Shown here: in pieces, positions 1 through 5,608 of the stretch
Position numbering within the stretch: position 1 is the stretch's first letter
How the letters are laid out: each line of letters starts with the position of its first letter
Source: a bacterium
Lineage (GTDB): Bacteria; Electryoneota; RPQS01
Assembly: GCA_018814465.1 (NCBI GenBank)
Contig: JAHIZR010000451.1
Coordinates: 1-5,608 of the forward strand
Direction of reading: 5' to 3'
Length of the DNA stretch: 5,608 bases
Notes under the pieces: generated by a model
What the model saw: the letters and a program-made list of their open reading frames with translations, nothing else
Told to the model about the DNA's origin: nothing
The model's database searches: none
Position numbers and translations under genes: made by a program

Positions 1-458
1 AGTACCTCGGCCAGAGTCTTGGTGCCGTATTTTTTGAGCGCCAGTTCGAGCGCCGCCACTTCACCCGGAGTTCCCGCGGCCAGGACTCCCATCGTGGAGA
101 GGTAAGAGGGACTGGTTGTATCCTTCGGTACGAACATCAGGCGAGTTGCGCGGGCCGGAGCGGTTTCCCGGCCATCGATGGTTACTGAAGTGCCGTCGGC
201 GAGCCGGATCACGATAAAGCATCCGCCTCCGATTCCGCTGGAGAAGCTCTCGGTGACGCCTAAGGCGAAGGCGACACCCACGGCCGCATCAATGGCATTC
301 CCGCCGCTGCGAAGGATATTCACTCCCACTTCCGTAGCCAAAGGATCCGCGCTGGAGACCATGGCGTTTTTACCCCACACGGGCAGGGGTGAGGCGGCAT
401 TCGAAATAGAAATGAATACGGAGCACAGCAGTGCAAGCGACCATAGCCAATGACGCAT
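1..458 (-). CDS. ggt: Gamma-glutamyltranspeptidase, N-terminal part (runs off the left edge)
   Basis: Gamma-glutamyltranspeptidase hydrolyses or transfers the gamma-glutamyl group of glutathione and related peptides in the periplasm or outside the cell. Only the first 152 residues are in the window; the family is usually about 550-580. The first 21 residues form a signal peptide: a basic start (MRH), a hydrophobic core, and a likely signal peptidase I site after Ser-Asn-Ala21. The mature part follows the Escherichia coli enzyme closely: GKNAMVSSADPLAT (29-42), RSGGNAIDAAV (50-60), the glycine-rich GIGGGCF (75-81) and GRETAPARATRLMF (96-109). Arg97 in the last motif matches the E. coli Arg114 that binds the glutamate carboxylate. 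AAGTPGEVAALELALKKYGT (127-146) is also family-typical. The catalytic threonine, freed by self-cleavage, lies beyond the edge, so activity cannot be judged. Cys80 stands where E. coli has glycine. The ATG at 456-458 is supported by the signal peptide and an AAGGAA ribosome site. It lies downstream of the carboxypeptidase gene on the same strand. Family assignment is very secure. Confidence 0.96.
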   Translation of the reverse strand, partial: MRHWLWSLALLCSVFISISNAASPLPVWGKNAMVSSADPLATEVGVNILRSGGNAIDAAVGVAFALGVTESFSSGIGGGCFIVIRLADGTSVTIDGRETAPARATRLMFVPKDTTSPSYLSTMGVLAAGTPGEVAALELALKKYGTKTLAEV

Positions 459-467
459 GAGATGATT

Positions 468-473
468 TCCTTT
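468..473 (-). promoter_or_regulatory. Ribosome binding site of ggt
   Basis: On the minus strand the sequence AAGGAA lies 9 bases before the ATG at 456-458. It is a good Shine-Dalgarno match at normal spacing and fixes the ggt start at the codon that also begins the signal peptide. Confidence 0.7.
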
Positions 474-497
474 TTTGAAGCTCTGAAGTTTTTGAAG
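472..497 (-). repeat. Short direct repeats (CTTCAAAAA) in the ggt leader
   Basis: On the minus strand the nonamer CTTCAAAAA occurs twice, at 489-497 and 472-480, with a further CTTCA at 484-488 between them, so CTTC recurs every 8-9 bases. The repeats sit just before the ggt ribosome site, in the 90-base gap after the carboxypeptidase stop codon. They could be chance in an A-rich leader, or a small regulatory or unstructured translation-enhancing element. I see no convincing -35/-10 promoter in the gap. Confidence 0.35.
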
Positions 498-548
498 AAT
501 GAGAAAGTCCGTCGGGAGAAGCTGATTCGGCGGGATAGAAAAACCGGC

Positions 549-3017
549 TTATCGTGAGGGCGGCAAAGCCCCTTTAACGACATAAAACCGCTGCGTTACC
601 ACCCCTATTCGGTTCGATACGCTGATCGCGCCATTCGTCTGCTGCTGATCATCGGTATCGAAGACATTCGGAATAACGAAGCGATTGAGCGTGGTGCTGC
701 CTTCATAAGTTTCGAAGGGACCGTCCGCGGAGGAGGAGCTGTAGATTTTGTACACTTGATTAATATCGTCTTCCCAAGAAAGAATCAAATCCGAATGCGA
801 TCTTCGCGCAATCAGTCCCTGCGGCTGGACAACAACGACATTTCGCACGCCTTCGACTTTGACATCGTCAATGTACCATCCTTCGCGGTGACTGTAAGCA
901 TCACTGCCGAAGCGGAAGCGAATCTGGATACTACGGCCGGCGAAGTCCGACAGGTCGACTTCATACTTGGTCCAAGCCAGATACCCCGAGAAGCACGGTT
1001 CGCCCGGCATAGGTCCGGTATGCGGGGTAATTTCGGTTTCGACCCAGCGGAAAGTATAGGGGTATCCGGCAGTCGGCGCGATCGTTTCGAAGGGTCCGCC
1101 GTCAACCGAGATTTGAATCAGGCCGCCGTCATACGCGGAATCCGGATAAAGTCCGGATTGCTGCGCATAGATATCCGACCAGAAACTCAAGACAGAAGAG
1201 TCCGGCAAGTCCTCAATAACGGGCGAAATCAATCTCGCGTCGAGTCGGTCAAGATAGTAGCCCGTGCCGGAATCTCCGCATTTGTAGGATGTTGTTCCGG
1301 AAACCGATCGTTCCGTGGACAGATGCCACTGATCATACCAGCCGTCACCCGCTTCATGCGTCCATGCCGGCGCTCCTGTTTCAAAATCCTCGCTCAGCAG
1401 AGGCGGTCCGATAACCGCATGCAGAATAATCGTGGTATCCAATCCCGAGAAAGCGGTAATGCGCAGCGACAGCTCGATCCCGAAGGGTTCCGGCACTCCT
1501 CCGTCAAGATCAATCAGAAACGGCGTCTCATTTACCACAGTATCATAGACCGCAGCGTCATTCCAGATTGAAGCGGAGACTGTCGTTTCCGCGAACGGGC
1601 TGTTGGATTGAAGCTGTCCGGTGATGCCGAATAGATCGAGGTCCCCGTTGTTCTTGAGCGTCACACTCAGCGCGATCTGCTCGCCCGCTTCCATGATGCC
1701 GTCTCCATCCCCTGAGAATTCCTGAAACTCGGCATTCAGGATCCGCACGGCCTGATCCGGCGGGACCAGAGCTTCCGCATATCTTGAGATAAACAGGTTG
1801 GCGGGCAGATTTTCCAGACACAGCGAATCAATCCGGGAAGGGGCCGGCCAGAAGCCGTCATCGGCGCTGCCCACCTCAATCGTGAACGAGAATATTTTCC
1901 TTTTCGTTGTCTGCTGACCATAGCCCCAGTCGTTGGCGTCGCCGTTGGTGGGATAATAGAGCGCCTGCCAGACCGTGCCCGGCTCGTAATAGACACCGTA
2001 TACCTGTTCGATCAGATAGGACATCGAGTCCGCCATAAATGAGAAGATGTCGTTGTCCTCGGTCACTCCGCCCATGAATTGTTCGGTTCCCCAGGGATAG
2101 ATCACAAGATTTGAATAGGAATGGTAATTAATCGCCGCCATGAAATGGCGTGACTCGATAAACAGTCTTAGCGAATCGGTTTCGGGTTCCGAAAAGGCAT
2201 ACGGTCCGCGATAAGAAATGCTGGATGAATCGGGACTGGAGCCCTCGTCATCAAATCCCCAGCCGATACTCCAATTCCGGTTGAGATCGACGCCGAAAAC
2301 GCCGCCGCCGTTATCCCGGCGGTTTTTGCGCCACATGCCGCCGCCTTCAGGGAAAGTCAACTCGTTATACAGGTACCCATCCGGGTTGACGCAAGGAATC
2401 CAGTAGAATTCGCGGTTCTCGAGTAAATAGGTGGCTTCGTTCCCGGAGCCGGGAAGGTAATTGTCGGTGAGATAATCGAAGAAAACGAAGAGCAGCTCGA
2501 CGGTGATGACTTCGCGGGCGTGAATCGCCGAGGTGAAGAGCAGTTCGAGCTCGGGCTCATCGATCCCGGGATTATCGCTGAGCTTCATACACCAGATGGG
2601 ATTGCCTTCGACCGAGGACCCGATGCTGAATTTTTCGGTTGTAAGATCCGGATGCTCAGAATGAATCAGATCCATCGCGGCTTCGATCTCGGCGAAGGTT
2701 TTATATCCTCCCATATCGTCGAGATGTCCTTCACTTCGCGCCCGCCTCGCGTAGTGCGCTTCCATATCGGGGATCAAGATCTCAAAACGGAAGCCGTTCG
2801 CCTGCAAGTACTCGACATCTTCCGGCAGCGCGGCCATCCAGCGGTCGTCCCGGCTTTGACCGGGAATCAGATCGAATCTTCCTTGTTCCAGGAAAGCGAT
2901 CTGCCGCGCTGATTCAGGATAGAGCTCGATCAGGGCATGATGCGGAATCCCGGCATAGACCGGAATCCGGATCAATAGACAGATCAGGAGCATGATATGT
3001 CCGCGAATTACTCTCAT
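549..3017 (-). CDS. Secreted M14 zinc carboxypeptidase with C-terminal accessory modules
   Basis: Complete 822-residue zinc metallocarboxypeptidase that removes C-terminal residues from peptides outside the cytoplasm. Residues 1-22 are a signal peptide (MRVIRGH, hydrophobic core, VYA|G). Residues about 25-97 look like an M14 propeptide, ending in an arginine-rich stretch (RRAR, 91-94) suited to cleavage. The catalytic domain spans about 103-415. Zinc ligands are His166 and Glu169 (IHARE) and His299 (NYHS). Substrate-binding residues, by alignment with carboxypeptidase A, are Arg230 (MWRKN), Asn246 and Arg247 (GVDLNRNW) and probably Tyr355. The general base is Glu381 (FTIEVG). Next come a CARDB-like Ig domain with an acidic DGDGIMEAGE entry (about 425-540), an immune-inhibitor-A/MAM-like jelly roll (about 540-724, starting EDFETG and ending GWYIDDVKVEG), and a fibronectin-III-like module (about 741-817). 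M1 is preferred over M9 because it supplies the basic n-region. The gene follows the S8 peptidase after 27 bases. Its exact natural substrate is unknown. Confidence 0.96.
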   Translation of the reverse strand: MRVIRGHIMLLICLLIRIPVYAGIPHHALIELYPESARQIAFLEQGRFDLIPGQSRDDRWMAALPEDVEYLQANGFRFEILIPDMEAHYARRARSEGHLDDMGGYKTFAEIEAAMDLIHSEHPDLTTEKFSIGSSVEGNPIWCMKLSDNPGIDEPELELLFTSAIHAREVITVELLFVFFDYLTDNYLPGSGNEATYLLENREFYWIPCVNPDGYLYNELTFPEGGGMWRKNRRDNGGGVFGVDLNRNWSIGWGFDDEGSSPDSSSISYRGPYAFSEPETDSLRLFIESRHFMAAINYHSYSNLVIYPWGTEQFMGGVTEDNDIFSFMADSMSYLIEQVYGVYYEPGTVWQALYYPTNGDANDWGYGQQTTKRKIFSFTIEVGSADDGFWPAPSRIDSLCLENLPANLFISRYAEALVPPDQAVRILNAEFQEFSGDGDGIMEAGEQIALSVTLKNNGDLDLFGITGQLQSNSPFAETTVSASIWNDAAVYDTVVNETPFLIDLDGGVPEPFGIELSLRITAFSGLDTTIILHAVIGPPLLSEDFETGAPAWTHEAGDGWYDQWHLSTERSVSGTTSYKCGDSGTGYYLDRLDARLISPVIEDLPDSSVLSFWSDIYAQQSGLYPDSAYDGGLIQISVDGGPFETIAPTAGYPYTFRWVETEITPHTGPMPGEPCFSGYLAWTKYEVDLSDFAGRSIQIRFRFGSDAYSHREGWYIDDVKVEGVRNVVVVQPQGLIARRSHSDLILSWEDDINQVYKIYSSSSADGPFETYEGSTTLNRFVIPNVFDTDDQQQTNGAISVSNRIGVVTQRFYVVKGALPPSR

Positions 3018-3029
3018 ACTGATAGAAAA

Positions 3030-3033
3030 CCTC
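3030..3033 (-). promoter_or_regulatory. Probable ribosome binding site of the M14 gene
   Basis: GAGG on the minus strand lies 12 bases before the ATG at 3015-3017, inside the 27-base gap after the upstream stop codon. The spacing is long. A GGA seven bases before an internal ATG (codon 9) is an alternative start signal, but that start would lose the charged n-region of the signal peptide. Confidence 0.4.
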
Positions 3034-3044
3034 GATAAGGCAGT

Positions 3045-5608
3045 CTATTCAGAGGCTTGCCCGGCGGCAGCGGCGCATAAGCGGATCTCGTAGAGCCGTG
3101 CTTCCTCTTCCGGACAGGGAATGACGAAAAAAGTATCCGAAGTCATGCCTTCAAAATGCGTCAGCTCATTTTCGTCGGGACCGCCGCTGTAAATGCAGTA
3201 AAACGATGTCGGGAACGGTTTCCAGTTCAGCACGAGACTATCAACCTGCTTTTTGATAGTCAAGTCAGCGTCGATTTCTCCCGGTGTAATCATATAGAGT
3301 TCCACGACACCGTAGGGCAGGGCGGGATCCGTGCTTTTAACGATCAGAGACCAGTTTGATGAACCGCTGAACAGGTCGCTGTTGGTAATCCGAAGCGGGA
3401 TATCCTGGCTTCCGCCCGGCGGGATGGAGCCGCATGAATGATCGAGTATTCTGCAAGCTGCCGCTTGGGACTCCTGTTGATAGATCCTCAGCATCATTCC
3501 GCTGGCAATATAATTCTGTCCGAAGCCGATCGGGAGCGCATTCCCGGCATGACCTCCCTTGATTCCGATGATTGTGTAGACAGTATTTGTTCCTACATTC
3601 GCATAGACAAGATCGATGATGCCATTGGAGTGCAGAACGATTTGGAAAGTGGATTCGCTCCCGGGCCGGTTGAAGCGGCGGATATCCGTCCATTGAATAA
3701 TAAACCGTTCATCGGCTTCATCGTAATAACTGGTGATGCTCCCGCCCGCCGACGGATCCAGATCAATCCAGAACGGCGCGATAATATAGAACGGGCTTCG
3801 GAACGGATCATCATCCAGCCGGCAGTTCGATCCGCCGTAGAAAATCGACCAGAAAGAGATGAAGCCATTGGAATTGATCGTGAACTCTTTGAACCGTTGA
3901 TCGTAGAATTCAAATTCCCACGGCAGTTCGAAGGTTTCAGAGGTCATATCATCGCCTGTCACTCCGGTCGGTTCTCCGATCGCCGAGATGTCGGTAAATT
4001 CGTAAGCCGGACCGCCCGCGTCTCGCGAGTCGATCCAGCAGTATCCGAAAGCATCCGGACCGCCCTCGTCCAGAGCGGAAGGTCTTGGTTGCCGAACAGG
4101 TTCATACCCTTTGGGAGGAACGTATTCTTCGCCTTTCGGATCGCTGGGCTGGATGGGTCCCGACGGCAGCAACGGTTCCTCCTTGGATGAGACATCACCG
4201 CCGAACGGATATTCGTTGATCGAAGCGCGATAGCCGAGCGGTCCCGCGCCTTGATTCGTTAGAGTAATAACGGTGTCGATATGTTCGCCGGGATCAAGCG
4301 ACAATTCGAGAACTCCGGCATCAATCGCCAGCGACGGGCTGGCATTCAGGAGGTCGCTGTCTGTGAAGCGGATTGCCAGTCCGCTGCTGATCGGCGTTGC
4401 ATGAGTTTCATATTGGCCGTCGAAAACATAAGGCAGGTAGAATGAGCCGTTCGCGGCGTCGAGACCGACCGTGGCCGTGTTGGCGGAATCAATTTCGCCG
4501 TACATGACGTCAACGACGGTGGCTCCGGATTGTGTTTCAATGACTTCAGAATCGTAGATCCAAATCTCGAGTGACGCCCGTCCGTTTTCTTCCGGGAACG
4601 GTCGATAGCGAGGCACTTGAAACCACTCCACGATAAAGACGGCATTTTCCGGTTCATACCGGGCATGAATGCTGCCGCCCGGGCCGTCAATCGTGTCATC
4701 GAGATCATCCCAGAAAGCAAAAACGGCCGGAACTTCCAGCAGCGGCAGTGCCGTATTGAAGTAATTATATAGATCGCCGCCGAAGGTGATATTGCCGTTG
4801 GCGTTAATCCACATCCGGTCATAGGTTTCTCCGTAGAACGTCACGGAGAAAGGCAGCATAATTTCTTCCGAGCCGTCATCGTACAGATTGAACTGAACGC
4901 CGCTTCCGCCCTCTTCGGGAGCCAGGCCCGACCAGTCAAAAACCGGACCGTTCGGATCATTGCTGTCGCATACATAATAGCCGTATTCATCCGGATCGCT
5001 ACAGACAAAGCTTGGATTCAGTGGAAGTACGATTTCGATCTCGGTTACGCCGGCGGTGATAACTTGAATGTTGTTGACAACCGTTTGCCCGCATTCCGGT
5101 GAAAAGGCACGGAGATGATAGAAGCCGGCCGGGAGGCTGAACAAGAATCTGCCATTCGCATCCGTATAATCATCCGGTACGGCTAAGTTGAGAACTTCCA
5201 CCTGCGCACCGACAGCGGGCCGTCCCCGGCAGTCGATGACCGTACCTGTCAGAGTCCCATTGAGGCTTGCGATGAGATCAATATCATATGTCAGCGTGTC
5301 CTGCGGATCCACCTGCAGCCAGGCGCTGAAGATCTCCTGAGTCGGAACCACGACTTGAATTTCGAAGGGCAGCCAAGCGGGAACGGCAAAGATAAAATGC
5401 CCCTCTTCATCACTTGTGAAACGGTGGGGGTGATCCGGCAGGTAAATTTCGGTCTGGACCGGAAGTCCCAGCTCATCGGTAATCACGCCTTCAATCCAGC
5501 CGATGCCGGTTAACGCCGCGTACACGGCCATGTAAGCATCAAGACGGCCATGCCCGCTGATATTGTCATTGCCCCAGTTATTCATATCAACCGCGGTCAG
5601 CGCGATCA
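3045..5608 (-). CDS. S8 (subtilisin-like) secreted peptidase, C-terminal part (runs off the right edge)
   Basis: The reading frame is open to the right edge, so the true start lies outside. The ATG at 5583-5585 is internal; residues here are numbered from it. The visible N-terminus reads IALTAVDMNNWG across that ATG, then DNISGHGRLDAYMAV (7-21). This is the usual end of a subtilase catalytic domain, just after the active-site serine region. Two carboxypeptidase-regulatory-like beta-sandwiches follow (about 28-105 and 108-188, the second with Cys119 and Cys165). Next is a first SNG/FW.DL module (about 198-409), a short ASH-like Ig stretch (about 415-456), a proline/glutamate/lysine-rich linker (about 465-508), a second SNG/FW.DL module (about 510-702), another Ig-like domain (about 705-768) and a fibronectin-III-like C-terminal module (about 781-839). 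The stop is TAG at 3045-3047, 27 bases before the M14 gene. Eleven cysteines after the catalytic tail fit an exported, oxidised protein. Protease identity rests on the catalytic-domain tail and the architecture; the triad is not visible. Confidence 0.85.
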   Translation of the reverse strand, partial: IALTAVDMNNWGNDNISGHGRLDAYMAVYAALTGIGWIEGVITDELGLPVQTEIYLPDHPHRFTSDEEGHFIFAVPAWLPFEIQVVVPTQEIFSAWLQVDPQDTLTYDIDLIASLNGTLTGTVIDCRGRPAVGAQVEVLNLAVPDDYTDANGRFLFSLPAGFYHLRAFSPECGQTVVNNIQVITAGVTEIEIVLPLNPSFVCSDPDEYGYYVCDSNDPNGPVFDWSGLAPEEGGSGVQFNLYDDGSEEIMLPFSVTFYGETYDRMWINANGNITFGGDLYNYFNTALPLLEVPAVFAFWDDLDDTIDGPGGSIHARYEPENAVFIVEWFQVPRYRPFPEENGRASLEIWIYDSEVIETQSGATVVDVMYGEIDSANTATVGLDAANGSFYLPYVFDGQYETHATPISSGLAIRFTDSDLLNASPSLAIDAGVLELSLDPGEHIDTVITLTNQGAGPLGYRASINEYPFGGDVSSKEEPLLPSGPIQPSDPKGEEYVPPKGYEPVRQPRPSALDEGGPDAFGYCWIDSRDAGGPAYEFTDISAIGEPTGVTGDDMTSETFELPWEFEFYDQRFKEFTINSNGFISFWSIFYGGSNCRLDDDPFRSPFYIIAPFWIDLDPSAGGSITSYYDEADERFIIQWTDIRRFNRPGSESTFQIVLHSNGIIDLVYANVGTNTVYTIIGIKGGHAGNALPIGFGQNYIASGMMLRIYQQESQAAACRILDHSCGSIPPGGSQDIPLRITNSDLFSGSSNWSLIVKSTDPALPYGVVELYMITPGEIDADLTIKKQVDSLVLNWKPFPTSFYCIYSGGPDENELTHFEGMTSDTFFVIPCPEEEARLYEIRLCAAAAGQASE
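3480..4058 (-). other. Second SNG/FW.DL module of the S8 protein
   Basis: Covers residues about 510-702, counted from the internal ATG at 5585. It matches the first module landmark for landmark: DAFGYCWIDSRDAGGPAYEF at the start, LPWEFEFYDQRF (554-565), NSNGFISF (571-578), APFWIDLD (603-610), FIIQW (628-632), STFQIVLHSNG (645-655) and IIGIKG (672-677). The two copies are clearly homologous but strongly diverged, so the duplication is old. Copy 2 is about 20 residues shorter than copy 1. Confidence 0.7.
4359..4994 (-). other. First SNG/FW.DL module of the S8 protein
   Basis: Covers residues about 198-409, counted from the internal ATG at 5585. Landmarks are DEYGYYVCDSNDPNGPVFDW at the start, LPFSVTFYGETYDRMWINANGNITF in pieces at 244-268, AFWDDLD (290-296), FIVEW (317-321) and TVGLDA (372-377). 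It is a beta-rich extracellular module resembling nidogen-like domains seen in secreted proteins of FCB-type bacteria. The function is unknown; adhesion or substrate binding is a guess. Confidence 0.7.

Noticed and set aside
178..453. Short plus-strand open frame at the left end
   Set aside because: It overlaps the ggt N-terminus in antisense, and ggt motifs are unambiguous across the same bases.
539..570. Possible terminator after the M14 gene (GGCTT / AAGCC stem, then GGTTTTTC on the minus strand)
   Set aside because: The stem is only 5 base pairs with a 15-base loop that includes the stop codon, and two G residues separate it from a tract of only five T. This is too weak to call, although partial termination cannot be excluded.
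320..583. Minus-strand open frame spanning the gap between the M14 gene and ggt
   Set aside because: It overlaps both genes in another frame, and its translation has no signal peptide or recognisable motif. The ggt frame explains the region.
549..797. Type IX secretion sorting domain, lipobox or sortase motif
   Set aside because: The M14 C-terminus lacks the usual type A sorting-domain motifs and has no LPXTG. The cysteine in the signal peptide (Cys13) is not in a lipobox context, so a surface-anchoring route cannot be assigned from known signals.
756..1571. Long open frame of 271 codons on the plus strand
   Set aside because: It lies entirely antisense to the M14 gene, whose domains and catalytic motifs are clear. 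The plus-strand translation has low-complexity arginine-rich composition and no recognisable domain.
2991..2993. Alternative start codon (Met9) for the M14 protein
   Set aside because: A GGA at suitable spacing precedes it, but starting there removes the arginines that give the signal peptide its positive n-region. The upstream ATG at 3015-3017 is the better choice.
3438..4190. Open frame of 250 codons on the plus strand
   Set aside because: Antisense to the S8 accessory modules. The minus-strand frame has conserved domain landmarks throughout, while the plus frame shows none and has no convincing start signal.

Overview
The window holds three genes, all on the minus strand and reading right to left: the C-terminal part of a secreted subtilisin-like (S8) peptidase (3045 to the right edge), a complete secreted zinc carboxypeptidase of family M14 (549-3017), and the N-terminal quarter of a gamma-glutamyltranspeptidase (left edge to 458). 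The two large genes are 27 bases apart and are probably co-transcribed. A 90-base gap separates the carboxypeptidase from ggt, so ggt may be read through or have its own promoter. No RNA genes, mobile elements or CRISPR arrays are seen, and there is no gene-free stretch longer than 90 bases.

The organism is a bacterium using the standard code, with moderate GC (by eye slightly above half). The large secreted peptidases carry strings of beta-sandwich modules: carboxypeptidase-regulatory-like, CARDB/ASH-like Ig folds, an immune-inhibitor-A/MAM-like jelly roll, paired 'SNG/FW.DL' modules and a C-terminal fibronectin-III-like module. This style is typical of the FCB superphylum and associated uncultured candidate phyla (Cloacimonetes, Zixibacteria, KSB1, Eisenbacteria and similar). 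That placement is inference from protein style only. The GC content and the lack of a recognisable type IX sorting tail argue against a typical Bacteroidetes species.

The genes make sense together as an extracytoplasmic peptide-degradation set. The S8 endopeptidase cuts protein, the M14 enzyme trims residues from peptide C-termini, and gamma-glutamyltranspeptidase hydrolyses or transfers gamma-glutamyl groups from small peptides such as glutathione. The M14 enzyme keeps every catalytic and substrate-binding residue that can be checked by alignment to carboxypeptidases A and T, so it is probably active. The S8 catalytic residues lie outside the window and cannot be judged.

I see no defence system, biosynthetic cluster or clearly new machinery here. 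The points most worth a second look are the duplicated SNG/FW.DL module in the S8 protein, the related C-terminal modules shared by the two neighbouring peptidases, and the fact that the S8 gene is open through the right edge, so its first in-window ATG is internal.
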